A model generated the notes under the pieces. That model was given only the letters and a program-made list of their open reading frames with translations. It did no database searches and was not told the DNA's origin. From Verrucomicrobiota bacterium (GTDB taxonomy: Bacteria; Verrucomicrobiota; Verrucomicrobiia; Limisphaerales; VHDF01): a stretch of DNA of 64,000 nucleotides. Below are positions 16,135 to 25,080 of the stretch, piece after piece. The stretch's first letter is position 1, and each line of letters begins with the position of its first letter. The DNA is taken from positions 21,488 through 85,487 of the forward strand of contig VHDF01000008.1 in the NCBI GenBank assembly GCA_016871495.1, given 5' to 3'. The position numbers and the translations under genes were made by a program.

Positions 16135-17625
16135 ATGCCCACTCAGGCCACACTCCTATTCACACTCAGCCTGCTTTCGCCGGTCTTCGCATCATCCGCT
16201 CCGATTCGACCTCCACCCAACGTTCTGTTCATCGCCATCGACGATCAAAACGACTGGGTCGGTCCACTCCGCGGCCACCCTCAGGCCAAAACCCCTCATC
16301 TCGACCGCCTCGCACGGGAAGGTGTCACTTTTCACAACGCTCATTGCAACGCTCCTCTCTGCAATCCGTCACGCACCAGCCTCCTGCTTGGATTGCGTCC
16401 CAGCAGCACCGGGATTTACGGGCTGTCACCCTGGTTTCGATCCGTGCCCTCGCTTCAAGGCCGCCTCACGCTGCCTCAGTGTTTCCAACAGCACGGATAC
16501 CAAACCCTCACCACGGGCAAAATCTTTCACGGAAGCCCAGGCGGTCTCGCCCAGCGAAAACTCGAGTTTGATGTGTGGGGACCCGAGGGAGGAATCGGCA
16601 TACGTCCTCCCGCCAAACTCATCGGACCTACCCCCATGGGCAATCATCCCCTCATGGATTGGGGCGCCTTCCCCCACCGCGACGAAGAAAAGGGAGATTA
16701 CCAAATCGCGAGTTGGGCGGTGGATCGTATCCAATCCCTGGCGCGGGATCGTCCTTTCTTTCTCGCCGTCGGATTTTTCCTCCCGCACGTGCCGTGCTAC
16801 GTTAGTCCAGCCTGGATGGAACTCGATCCACCGGAGATCCCCCTGCTGCCTGAGATCCTAAAGACGGACCGGGCGGACACACCTCGTTTTTCCTGGCATC
16901 TGCACTGGAATCTGCCGGAACCACGACTTCATTGGGTCCGCGAGAATCAACAGTGGGAAAACCTCGTTCGATCCTATCTCGCTTCGACCCGTTTCGTGGA
17001 CGCGCAGATCGGAAGAATCCTCCAGGCTCTTGACTCCGCGAATCTCGCGAACAACACCTGGGTCGTCCTGTGGAGTGACCACGGATATCATCTCGGTGAG
17101 AAAGCGATTACCGGAAAGAACACCCTGTGGGAACGGTCCACTCGCGTTCCTCTGCTCTTTCGAGGGCCGGGCATCCGGCGTGGCGCCGTGTGCCATCAAC
17201 CGGTGGAACTTCTGGATCTCTATCCGACCCTCGCCGAACTGGCCGGGCTGAAGGCTCCGGGCGACTTGGAGGGACTCAGCCTCCTCCCTCAACTCCGCCA
17301 TCCTGCCACGCCTCGAAACCGGCCTGCACTCACGACCCATAATCAAGGCAATCACGCGGTTCGAAGCGAACATTGGCGGTTTATCCGGTACGCCGACGGC
17401 ACCGAGGAACTCTATGACCACCGGACCGATCCCCATGAATGGCATAACCTGGCAAATCGGCCATCGTCTGCGCCCGTTCTCGAACAGCATCGGCGCGCGC
17501 TGCCCAAAACGGATCTGCCTCCCGCACCCGGCAGCGCTCATCGCATCCTGACCTTCGACCCTGTCAGCCGCATCGCCACTTGGGAAGGACACCCGATCGA
17601 GCCCTTCGCGCCCGTGCCGGATTGA
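16135..17625 (+). CDS. Secreted sulfatase, iduronate-2-sulfatase-like (Cys-type)
   Basis: A 496-residue type I sulfatase with an N-terminal signal peptide (LLFTLSLLSPVFASSA). VLFIAIDDQNDW supplies the metal-binding Asp pair, and CNPSRTSLLLG is the CxPxR motif whose Cys is matured to formylglycine. Further marks are TGKIFHG, FFLAVGFFLPHVP, WSDHGYHLGEK and the C-terminal LYDHRTDPHEWHNLA, all typical of the iduronate-2-sulfatase group. It would cleave sulfate esters from polysaccharides in the periplasm or outside. An anaerobic or aerobic maturase must act on it but is not in the window. Sulfatases are numerous in this phylum. It starts 39 bases after bioA. Confidence 0.92.
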   Translation: MPTQATLLFTLSLLSPVFASSAPIRPPPNVLFIAIDDQNDWVGPLRGHPQAKTPHLDRLAREGVTFHNAHCNAPLCNPSRTSLLLGLRPSSTGIYGLSPWFRSVPSLQGRLTLPQCFQQHGYQTLTTGKIFHGSPGGLAQRKLEFDVWGPEGGIGIRPPAKLIGPTPMGNHPLMDWGAFPHRDEEKGDYQIASWAVDRIQSLARDRPFFLAVGFFLPHVPCYVSPAWMELDPPEIPLLPEILKTDRADTPRFSWHLHWNLPEPRLHWVRENQQWENLVRSYLASTRFVDAQIGRILQALDSANLANNTWVVLWSDHGYHLGEKAITGKNTLWERSTRVPLLFRGPGIRRGAVCHQPVELLDLYPTLAELAGLKAPGDLEGLSLLPQLRHPATPRNRPALTTHNQGNHAVRSEHWRFIRYADGTEELYDHRTDPHEWHNLANRPSSAPVLEQHRRALPKTDLPPAPGSAHRILTFDPVSRIATWEGHPIEPFAPVPD

Positions 17626-17707
17626 TCTTCCCGACCCCGCGATCACGAATTCGGCTTGCAAGTCTCGCGTATCAGGTGCGGCTTGGAAACGAACCCCCAT
17701 GCCGCTG

Positions 17708-17905
17708 CATCCACAGGTCGTCGATGGCCGGGTTGTCGTGATAACGCAGACAGCCCTGTCTGCTGTTGCGCAGGCTGCCCAGCCTGCAGGGCGACGAAGG
17801 AACCAGGCGCGTGGAGAGCATGGAAGGGCCTCGTTCTTCACCTGCCGGGCCGACGGGCCGTCGGCGATACGGCAGACTGGCCAGCCTGCGCCACACGACA
17901 GACAA
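17708..17905. repeat. Interspersed repeat family A, copy 2
   Basis: Copy with intact CAGACAGCCCTGTCTG and CAGGCTGCCCAGCCTG hairpins and the GCGACGAAGG core. It ends CCAGCCTGCGCCACACGACAG and runs directly into the 515-bp repeat E at 17916. Confidence 0.85.
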
Positions 17906-17915
17906 CTTCGGAATG

Positions 17916-18430
17916 CACGGGCATCACCTCGCCTTCCCTCTCGCCCCGCGAGGCACGAGTGGGGAGAGAGCCGGAGAGAGGGGTGTTCTCAGCCTGCACA
18001 GGACATCAGTCAGAAGGAAAAGAATGGCTTCTCACGGAGCCACGAGGGCACGGAGATGGGAGGCTTGCTTGAATCGATGACCCCGTTAAAGCGACGGACT
18101 TCGGATCCTTTCTCTCCGTGTCTCCGTGCCTCCGCGAGAGCCTTCCCTCTGCCGGGGCAACTCTGCTCAACCGATTCATGATTTCGCGACCTACCCGCCC
18201 ATAACGCCTCCGCCTTTGTTTTGTCATGCAGGCTACGCCCTCGGTGCATCCGCACGTTTTCGGGGCGCGCCGTTCACGGCGCTTCCGCTCGAGCCAACCT
18301 GCAGCGGCGATCTCCTCCCGTTCTATGGCCCGTCATGGGTGGATGCCTTCGCCCTGACAGCACCCTTGCCCTTTGAACCTGCCATGCCCCTTTGAAGACC
18401 CGCCCTGAAGCGGCGTGAACGCCGCGCTCC
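17916..18430. repeat. Long direct repeat E, copy 1 (515 bp)
   Basis: This stretch is repeated almost base for base at 21158-21670. It contains the words CACGAGTGGGGAGAGAGCC, GGAGATGGGAGGCTTGCTTG, ATCCTTTCTCTCCGTGTCTC and a closing CTGAAGCGGCGTGAACGCCG. No gene is supported in it; the open frames found in both copies and on both strands follow the shared DNA and have no recognisable product. The two copies flank the secreted-protein gene 18891-20438. Confidence 0.85.
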
Positions 18431-18465
18431 AGGACAGAATGAGAACTACTGAACGACAGGCGCAT

Positions 18466-18664
18466 CCGCAGGTTATCGCTGACCGGGTTGTCGGGGTAAC
18501 GCAGACAGCCCTGTCTGCTGTTTCGCAGGCTGCCCAGCCTGCGGGGCGACGAAGGAAACCCGGCACGTGGAGAGTATGGAATGGCCTCGTTCTTCACCCG
18601 CCGGGCCGACGGGCAGTCCGCGATACGGCAGGCTGAGCAGCCTGCGCTACACAACAGACCACTT
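18466..18664. repeat. Interspersed repeat family A, copy 3
   Basis: Same layout as copy 1, with CAGACAGCCCTGTCTG and CAGGCTGCCCAGCCTG hairpins and the inverted GGCAGGCTGAGCAGCCTGCG end. It lies just behind long repeat E. Together A2, E and A3 fill most of the 1.26-kb gap after the sulfatase, in which no gene is seen. Confidence 0.85.
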
Positions 18665-18754
18665 CGTGTGATGCACGGTCTGCCCTGTTTTTGGTTGCTT
18701 AGCGCGATCCCACCGCGTAGTTATTTCGACTTAACCCCATGAATAAATTGGACG

Positions 18755-18785
18755 GCCCTGCAAGCAGTCTCTTGCCGGGCTTTTC
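18755..18785 (+). terminator. Stem-loop with T tract before the secreted-protein gene (terminator or attenuator)
   Basis: GCCC-T-GCAAG pairs with CTTGC-C-GGGC around a six-base loop and is followed by TTTT. It lies about 100 bases before the likely start of the next gene, inside a 31-codon frame (18739-18834) that ends ATGA over an in-frame ATG at 18831. It may end upstream transcripts or act as a leader attenuator. No Shine-Dalgarno is seen for the small frame, so its translation is doubtful. Confidence 0.4.
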
Positions 18786-18890
18786 TGCTGCATTCCTGGT
18801 CGCAAAACAAAACTCAACTCAAGACTCGTCATGAATGGTTCACACGACAGTGCTCCCAGCTCAACCGTCCGGTGCGGCCGCAAATGCCGC

Positions 18891-20438
18891 ATGCCACAAA
18901 TGGCCGCTCTAACTTTTCTCGTCATCGGCTTAGCCTCATCCATATCGGCTCAGACGGTGCTCTACCAGGAAGGATTTGAGTCCGAGGGCGAGGGCACGCG
19001 CTACACGGTCGAAGGCCGCGGTTTCGTGCCGAAGAACGGCCAAGTCAACCCGGTGCCCGGGGGTTCCTCCTACTGGAATCGCAGCACGGAAGTGGTGGCC
19101 AAGGGTGAAGTCGTGGGCGTCCCATTTCCCGCACCGGCGCGGCGGGCCGTCATCTCGTTTAACCACCGGCTGGATCCCGCGTCACTCACCTCGGACGGCA
19201 AGAAACTCCTCGATTCCGTGATCGGTTGGCTGAGCGCGGGCAAGAAGAACATGGTGATCATGTTCAGCGCTCCACGTGGAACCGGTGAGTCTGACTTGGG
19301 AGATATCTACCTCGTCGAGACGTTGACGGCTGCGGGGCATACCGTCATTGACGACGACACCAACGAAGCGCTGGCGGCTCGAATCACGGCCCAAAAGGTG
19401 GATTTGATTATCAACTCCAGCACGGGCGGCGATCCGATCCGGTTGGCCACGGCACCCGTGCCTATGTTGTCGTTCGCCCACGATCTCACGGGCGATTTGC
19501 TGCTCTCCACGCGCGGACTGATTGACGTCAATCTTGATCCCGGAGTTATCAAGATTGAAAGTGCGGCTCATCCCGTCGCGGCGGGTCTGCCCGCCACGTT
19601 TAAGTTCGTCAGCCAAGAACAGCCGTTTGATGCCCCTGGGCTCGGGCTGCCTCCCGGATCCGTGGTCGTGGCTTCGTATCAATACACCAACCCGGAAACC
19701 GGAACTGTTGGCACCCGGCCGTTCGTGGTGGTCACCGAGAAGGGGGTGCAACTGCTGGGAGGTCTGATCAGCGGGATGGAAGGCACCGCATTTTGGGCGG
19801 GAGCGGACCTCAACGAACCAAATATTTCCGACGGCACCTTTAATACCATTGACACGCCCCGGAGTCTCACGCTCAAAGAAGTCAACGTCGCGGGCAAACC
19901 GAAAGTTAAGTTGACCTTCGCCTTGGCGGCGACCGAAGTGGATTTCGATGCCGGAGCGGACGATTTCTTCTCCATCAAGATCGATCCGGACGGCGCCGGG
20001 CCTTCTGAGTTCGTTGAGCTTGCTCGATACGGGGCGCCCACCGGTTCTGAGAAGTTTTACATTGAGATGCTCAAGGACGGAGTGGAGAGCAAGGACTACA
20101 AGAAAAGGGTCGGAATTGTTGCGAAGGATTTCACTTACGACATTCCGGCCGACGCCACAAAATTGGTCGTGCGATTTGAGTCCAATTCGACCTTCTGGAA
20201 CGAAATCGTGGCCTTCGACAATATCCGAATCACGTCGGGTGATATCGTGACCAAACCGCCCACTATTGCCTTTGCCGCGGCAGGTGGTGAGGTGACGTTG
20301 ACGTGGGAGGGAAGCAATTACAACTTGGAGACAACCAGTAGTCTTCCGTCGGGTTGGACCGTGGTTCCGAATGCCACCAGCGGCTACAAAGCGAAAATCA
20401 ATTCGGGGATCGGTTTCTTCCGCCTGAAATCGAAATAG
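18891..20438 (+). CDS. Secreted protein of unknown function with ThuA-like central part and Verrucomicrobia-type C-terminal module
   Basis: The protein of 515 residues starts at ATG 18891, which gives a normal signal peptide (MAALTFLVIGLASSISAQ); an upstream ATG at 18831 would add 20 residues without homology. The mature protein is beta-rich, with an N-terminal segment, a central region (MVIMFSAPRGTG, VDLIINSSTGG, HPVAAGLP) reminiscent of class-I-glutaminase-like ThuA folds, and a jelly-roll-like part (FDAGADDFFSIKIDPDG, VVRFESNSTFWNEIVAFDN). The end (VTLTWEGSNYNLETTSSLPS and then FFRLKSK) is the terminal module seen on other secreted proteins in this window. Function is unknown. It is flanked by repeats and followed by a strong terminator. 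Confidence 0.75.
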   Translation: MPQMAALTFLVIGLASSISAQTVLYQEGFESEGEGTRYTVEGRGFVPKNGQVNPVPGGSSYWNRSTEVVAKGEVVGVPFPAPARRAVISFNHRLDPASLTSDGKKLLDSVIGWLSAGKKNMVIMFSAPRGTGESDLGDIYLVETLTAAGHTVIDDDTNEALAARITAQKVDLIINSSTGGDPIRLATAPVPMLSFAHDLTGDLLLSTRGLIDVNLDPGVIKIESAAHPVAAGLPATFKFVSQEQPFDAPGLGLPPGSVVVASYQYTNPETGTVGTRPFVVVTEKGVQLLGGLISGMEGTAFWAGADLNEPNISDGTFNTIDTPRSLTLKEVNVAGKPKVKLTFALAATEVDFDAGADDFFSIKIDPDGAGPSEFVELARYGAPTGSEKFYIEMLKDGVESKDYKKRVGIVAKDFTYDIPADATKLVVRFESNSTFWNEIVAFDNIRITSGDIVTKPPTIAFAAAGGEVTLTWEGSNYNLETTSSLPSGWTVVPNATSGYKAKINSGIGFFRLKSK

Positions 20439-20492
20439 GACACGGGCTCTCCCGGAGCTCCGCTCCTGGAGTCATCGTGGCATTGTGGTAAG

Positions 20493-20534
20493 CCGGTCTG
20501 CGAGGCAAGAATCCTCGCAGGCCGGTTGTTTTTT
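20493..20534 (+). terminator. Rho-independent terminator
   Basis: CCGGTCTGCGAGG, loop CAAGAAT, CCTCGCAGGCCGG forms a 13-bp stem with one G-U pair and is followed by TTGTTTTTT. It lies 55 bases behind the stop of the secreted-protein gene. Confidence 0.85.
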
Positions 20535-20624
20535 CCAGGTTCGCATTCGCGAAACACTAATGGATAGGGAGATCATCGTTGACGTCACCGATTCTATGGT
20601 TATTCCGCGGATTGTTTGAGGCGC

Positions 20625-20680
20625 GAGAAATACTCAAGGACAGAGCATTCACGAGAAATACTCAGGGACAGAGAATTCAA
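20625..20680. repeat. Tandem duplication of a 28-bp unit
   Basis: Two head-to-tail copies of a 28-bp unit beginning GAGAAATACTCA (20625-20652 and 20653-20680), differing at three or four positions. Non-coding as far as can be seen. Confidence 0.75.
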
Positions 20681-20757
20681 GACGCCCCGAGGGACGGATC
20701 GAGAGCTTTTCCATCACTCCGCGCCCTCTGCGTCTCTGCGCGAGGCAATTCACTCAT

Positions 20758-20923
20758 TCATCTTGCTTTTCCTCACGCAGAGGCCGCGAAGGACGCAGAG
20801 GACGGAGCGGACCTCGTTCGTGGTGCCCGTAGGCCGTTCGCCTAGCACGGGCACCACCTCGCTTTCCCACTCGCCCCGCGAGGCACGAGTGGGGAGAGAG
20901 CCGGAGAGAGGGGAATTCTCAGC
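20758..20923. repeat. Direct repeat E', first copy
   Basis: About 165 bp (CATCTTGCTTTTCCTCACGC ... GGAGAGAGGGG) that recurs at 21069-21231, overlapping the start of long repeat E. It includes the palindrome-rich GCGAAGGACGCAGAGGACGG block, also seen in degraded form near 61640 and 63470. Confidence 0.75.
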
Positions 20924-21068
20924 CAACCCCTCTCCTCGGTCCTCTCCCCGCTCATTCTTCGCAGGGTGAGGAAGAAATTCCTTGGAGACAGAGATCTCGA
21001 ATTATATCCAGGTGTGCCGGTTGAAGAGTGCCCTGGTTTCCATTGGGGCCGTTGTGGACTTGCGGTGA

Positions 21069-21670
21069 GGCATCTTGCTTTTCCTCACGCAGAGGCCGCG
21101 AAGGACGCAGAGGACGGAGCGGAGCTCGTTCATGGTGCCCGGAGGCCGTTCGCATAACACGGGCATCACCTCGCCTTCCCTCTCGCCCCGCGAGGCACGA
21201 GTGGGGAGAGAGCCGGAGAGAGGGGTGTTGTCAGCCTGCACAGGGCATCAGTCAGAAGGAAAAGAATGACTTCTCACGGAGCCACAAAGGCACGGAGATG
21301 GGAGGCTTGCTTGAATCGATGACCCCGTGAGAGCGACGGACTTCGGATCCTTTCTCTCCGTGTCTCTGCCTCCGCGAGAGCCTTCCCGCTGCCGGGGCAA
21401 CTCTGCTCAACCGGTTCAGGATTTCGCTACCTACCCGGCCATAGCGCCTCCGCCTTTGTTTTGTCATGCAAGCTACGGCTTCGGTGCATCCGCAACGTGT
21501 CGGGGCGCGCCGTTCACGGCGCTTCCGCTCGAGCCAACCTGCAGCGGCAATCTCCTCCCGTTCCATGGCCCGCCCTGGGTGGATGCCTTCGCCCTGGCAG
21601 CACCCTTGCATGTTGAGCTTGCCATGCCCCTTTGAAGACACGCCCTGAAGCGGCGTGAACGCCGCGCCCC
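21069..21670. repeat. Composite repeat: E' copy 2 running into long repeat E copy 2
   Basis: 21069-21231 repeats 20758-20923, and 21158-21670 repeats 17916-18430 with only a 2-bp length difference. The 1.4-kb gap 20439-21839 thus holds a terminator, a small tandem repeat and these repeats. No gene is supported in it. Confidence 0.82.
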
Positions 21671-21839
21671 GGCGCTGCCGCGCGCAGCGCCGACAACCTG
21701 TGGATGCACCGCCACACCCACACCTTCTCCGATCCACTTTGGACTTTGCTCCCGCCCACGGGCGGTTCATCATCACCAAGTTCCCCGCGATGAATCCTTT
21801 CTTTTATCCTGTTTCCATTTGAAACTCTGAATCAACTCC

Positions 21840-23141
21840 ATGTCGCCTGCCGATTCCAATTCCACCGTGGACCCCCAGGCTCTCCGTCGCAAAGTCGCCT
21901 GGCGAATCCTGCCCTGGGTGTTTCTGCTCTACATCGTGGCCTACCTGGACCGCGCCAACGTCGGATTCGCCAAGTTGCGCATGAAGGAGGACCTCCGCTT
22001 TTCCGAGGAAGTTTTTGGATTCGGGCTGGGCATTTTCTTCATTGGCTATCTCATCCTCGAAATTCCAGGAGCCCTGCTCGTTGAACGCTGGAGCGCTCGA
22101 AAGTGGTTCGCGCGGATTCTGATCACTTGGGGGTTTATCTCGGCACTGACGGCATTCGTCCGCACCCCGATGGAATTCTACATGGTGCGTTTTCTCCTCG
22201 GGGTGGCGGAAGCGGGATTCTTTCCGGGCATCATCGTCTATTTCACGCACTGGTTTCCCGGTGCCGAGCGGGGACGCGCTCTGTCGGGCCTCGTGATGGC
22301 CGTGCCCTTCAGCCTGGCCATGGGTGCTCCCGTGTCCGCGCTCCTGCTTGATGTCGGTTGGCTCGGACTCGCCGGTTGGAAGTGGATGTTCATCGTGGAA
22401 GGTTTGCCCGCTGTGGCCCTTGGCATCGCGACCCTGACTTTCATGACCGACCGGCCACGCCACGCCCAATGGCTCACCCCCGCGGAACGAGACTACCTCG
22501 AAGGCGTGCTGGAAGCGGAGGCGAAAGCCAAGGAAGCCTCCGGCAAATCGACCATCAGGCAGGCGTTGAAGCAGTCGAATGTGTGGCTGCTCGCCCTGGG
22601 CATTTTTGCCACCAACACCGGCGGCTATGCCCTCGCCTTCTGGCTTCCTACCACCGTCAAAAACGTCTCCGGGGGTTCAGACCAGGCAGCCTTGTTTTAC
22701 AGCGGACTCTTCTATTCGTTCGGGTTGTTGAGTGTCTTTTTGTCAGGGCGTTCCTCGGACCGCCTTGGTGACCGCAAGTGGCACTGTGTCGCTGGTCAAT
22801 TCGCCACGGGGGTTTTCCTCGCGTGCAGCGCGATTCCCGGACAAAGCTTTCCGGTGGTCATGGCATGGCTTTGCGCGACGGGATTTGCGGGCTACTTCTG
22901 GCCCTCGCCCTTCTGGGCGCTGCCCACCCTAACCTTGACGGCCTCCGCCGCGGCCGTCTCGATCGGCTTCATCAACATGTGCGCCAATCTGGCCGGCTAC
23001 CTGGGCAACCATTTCACCGGATGGCTGCGTTCCCAGCAGGCGTCCGAGAACCAGTGCCTGCTCTTTCTCGCCGCCTGCTACCTGCTCGGCGGCATCATCA
23101 CGGCCTTCGTCCGCGTCCCTTCGCGCAACGGAAGAGGGTAA
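21840..23141 (+). CDS. MFS transporter, anion:cation symporter (ACS) family
   Basis: A 433-residue major facilitator with about 12 hydrophobic segments. The first helix region YLDRANVGFAKL carries the DRxNxGFA signature of the ACS family, whose members import organic anions such as tartrate, hexuronates, phthalate or 4-hydroxyphenylacetate with a proton. Helix 4 shows FLLGVAEAGFFPGIIVYFTHW and the loop FPGAERGRALSG, as in that family; LSGRSSDRLGDRKW is the conserved loop between helices 8 and 9. The substrate cannot be told, and no catabolic neighbours exist. Inner-membrane protein. The gene stands alone behind the repeat cluster. Confidence 0.9.
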   Translation: MSPADSNSTVDPQALRRKVAWRILPWVFLLYIVAYLDRANVGFAKLRMKEDLRFSEEVFGFGLGIFFIGYLILEIPGALLVERWSARKWFARILITWGFISALTAFVRTPMEFYMVRFLLGVAEAGFFPGIIVYFTHWFPGAERGRALSGLVMAVPFSLAMGAPVSALLLDVGWLGLAGWKWMFIVEGLPAVALGIATLTFMTDRPRHAQWLTPAERDYLEGVLEAEAKAKEASGKSTIRQALKQSNVWLLALGIFATNTGGYALAFWLPTTVKNVSGGSDQAALFYSGLFYSFGLLSVFLSGRSSDRLGDRKWHCVAGQFATGVFLACSAIPGQSFPVVMAWLCATGFAGYFWPSPFWALPTLTLTASAAAVSIGFINMCANLAGYLGNHFTGWLRSQQASENQCLLFLAACYLLGGIITAFVRVPSRNGRG

Positions 23142-23179
23142 TAATTGTTGCATCGTTACCTCCACATAGGGTCATCCCT

Positions 23180-23704
23180 ATGTTAAGAAACCCATGGACA
23201 GACAGTTCGCAAGAAACTCCAGTGCAACACCAGTTGGAAATCAGACGGTTGGGTAAATACGTGATTAGGGTTGCCGTCGCCGTGTTAGTCACTTTGGCAT
23301 TCTGCTTTCTTTGTCGGTGTTTGGCACTGTTGCCTGATTCCGTGCAGTTCCTCCTAAAGGGTGCCAAGTTGAGCCCTGCGACGTTGCTTGCGTGTCATGT
23401 AATTCCGGTAGAGGGAATCGCAGTCTTCGGCTTCCCTGCGGTAATCTGGATCACCTTTTCCTGGTCTAAAAACATGGATGTGAAGACTGGCGTGGCACTT
23501 ACTGTTGCCTCGGTTGTGCTGTCCTGTACACTTCAAATAATTTATGAGCTGGCGAGCAGTATGGCTGTTCCTGCTGTTCCGCGTTCGGATCCCAATTCCA
23601 CTCGCATAGTTTTGAATTGGCTTTGCGTCGCATCGCTCTGGGGCGTGGCGGTCTTAGATATCGCCTCGTCGCTTCAAGAAAGAGGTGTGCTGTCTGGTAA
23701 GTGA
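23180..23704 (+). CDS. Small membrane protein of unknown function
   Basis: From ATG 23180 the frame codes for 174 residues with four likely membrane segments: VIRVAVAVLVTLAFCFLC, a segment around GIAVFGFPAVIWITF, VALTVASVVLSCTLQIIY and VLNWLCVASLWGVAVLD. I do not recognise a family. It begins 38 bases after the MFS gene on the same strand and could be co-transcribed. Base composition is lower in GC than its neighbours, which may hint at acquired DNA. A longer upstream frame is rejected because it would overlap the transporter. Confidence 0.6.
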   Translation: MLRNPWTDSSQETPVQHQLEIRRLGKYVIRVAVAVLVTLAFCFLCRCLALLPDSVQFLLKGAKLSPATLLACHVIPVEGIAVFGFPAVIWITFSWSKNMDVKTGVALTVASVVLSCTLQIIYELASSMAVPAVPRSDPNSTRIVLNWLCVASLWGVAVLDIASSLQERGVLSGK

Positions 23705-23880
23705 GGATTGAGCTCCGACTCCCAACTAACTTGATGCCCAAGTTCCTCACCATTCCGCACCCCGACCCGGCGGAGTTTTCTTGCTAGAAACGGCAATTCA
23801 GCAGCGCCGAGATGCGCAAAAGCTTCACTGGCAAAGACCTGCCGAAAGTTGAGGTGGATACACAAGGTGATCCATCCGTA

Positions 23881-24090
23881 CATCCAGAGGATGTCGGTGA
23901 CCGGGTTGTCGTGCTACCGCAGACAGCCCTGTCTGCTGTGTCGCAGGCTGCCCAGCGTGCGGGGCGACGAAGGGAACCCGGCGCGTGGAGAGCATGGAAT
24001 CGCCTCGTTCTTCACCCGCCGGCCCACAGGGCCGACGGGCCGTCGGCCATACGGCAGGCGGGGTAGCCTGCGCCACACGACAGACCACTT
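23881..24090. repeat. Interspersed repeat family A, copy 4
   Basis: Copy with intact CAGACAGCCCTGTCTG but a damaged second palindrome and a small internal duplication (GGCCCACAGGGCCGACGGGC). It occupies most of the 643-bp gap between the membrane protein and the AlkD-like gene. Nothing else is recognised in that gap. Confidence 0.82.
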
Positions 24091-24347
24091 CGGGATGGTC
24101 CGGTTGTTCGCAGCTCGTGCGAGTTCTTGATCGCAGGATCATTGAACCTACGCAAGGGAGCCGGGCCAGTATCCGCCTGGCCTTTATGGGCGCGACTGCG
24201 GCTTGAGGCTGGACCAATCCGAGTTCATGATGGGAAAAACGGAAATGGTCCATGTCCTCTGAACGTGTTTTTCCTCTGGATCCGGAGCCCCTCGTCCCTT
24301 CGGCCTCAAGATTTGCCGAAAGTGAGAAACCCGGGCAGAATCCTCCC

Positions 24348-25067
24348 ATGTCCAGCGCGATGAACCTCGACGACGTGATGAAGGAGCTCGCCGCGAAGGC
24401 GAATCCCCAATGCAAGCGCACCTACCTGCGTCACGGTGCCGCTGAGCCCCTCTTCGGTGTCCGCATTGGCGATCTCAAACCGTTGCAAAAGAAGCTGAAG
24501 GGCCGGCAGGAACTCGCGCTGGAACTTTTTGCCACCGGGAATTCAGACGCCATGTACCTGGCGGGCCTCATCGCCGACGGCTCGCGAATGACGCGCCAGC
24601 AACTCGACCGATGGGCGTCCGGCGCGACGTGGCATATGATTGCCGGATATTCCGTCGCGTGGTTCGCCGCCGAGCACCCTTTGGCCGTCGAAATCGCCAG
24701 CCAATGGATCGACTCACCCAAGGAATGCGTCGCGATCGCGGGCAGGTCCACGCTGGGTTCGGTTCTGGCCACCGTGCCCGATGAACGCCTTCCGATCAAG
24801 GAACTCTCCGCCGCGCTCGACCGATGCGCGAAGTCCATCAAGACCGCGCCCAACCGGGTCCGCTACGCGATGAATCATTTCGTGATCTGCGTCGGCACCT
24901 ACGTGCAGCCATTGGGTGACAAGGCCCTCGCCACCGCGCGCAAGATCGGTCAGGTGGAAGTGGACATGGGCCAGACCGACTGTCAGGTGCCCGACGCGGA
25001 AAGTTACATTCTGAAGTCCCGGCGAGGAGCGCCCATCGCGCCGAAACGCAAGACCACGCGTTGCTAG
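24348..25067 (+). CDS. DNA alkylation repair (AlkD-like HEAT-repeat) family protein
   Basis: The 239-residue protein has the helical-repeat pattern of AlkD-like proteins: LKPLQKKLKGRQELALELFATG, YLAGLIADGSRMTRQQLDRW, YSVAWFAAEHPLAVEIASQW, CVAIAGRSTLGSVLA and a C-terminal region rich in basic residues. AlkD glycosylases excise alkylated purines without base flipping, but many relatives of this type have no proven activity. The start at ATG 24348 removes a 32-residue unrelated leader; the homology begins at MNLDDVMKELAAKAN. Cytoplasmic. It converges on the aminotransferase gene with 13 bases between stops, so no terminator fits between them. Confidence 0.75.
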   Translation: MSSAMNLDDVMKELAAKANPQCKRTYLRHGAAEPLFGVRIGDLKPLQKKLKGRQELALELFATGNSDAMYLAGLIADGSRMTRQQLDRWASGATWHMIAGYSVAWFAAEHPLAVEIASQWIDSPKECVAIAGRSTLGSVLATVPDERLPIKELSAALDRCAKSIKTAPNRVRYAMNHFVICVGTYVQPLGDKALATARKIGQVEVDMGQTDCQVPDAESYILKSRRGAPIAPKRKTTRC

Positions 25068-25080
25068 GGAATCGTGCGGA

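Noticed and set aside
16858..17841. 327-codon minus-strand frame across the sulfatase end and repeat A
   Set aside because: It is antisense to a well-supported sulfatase and runs on into repeat A, whose antisense frame recurs in every copy because the DNA is repeated.
17630..21830. Insertion sequence with transposase
   Set aside because: Repeat-rich, but no frame resembles a transposase and no terminal repeats enclose the block.
17690..24110. CRISPR array
   Set aside because: The repeats are about 200-515 bp long, unevenly spaced and divergent. There are no short regular spacers and no cas genes.
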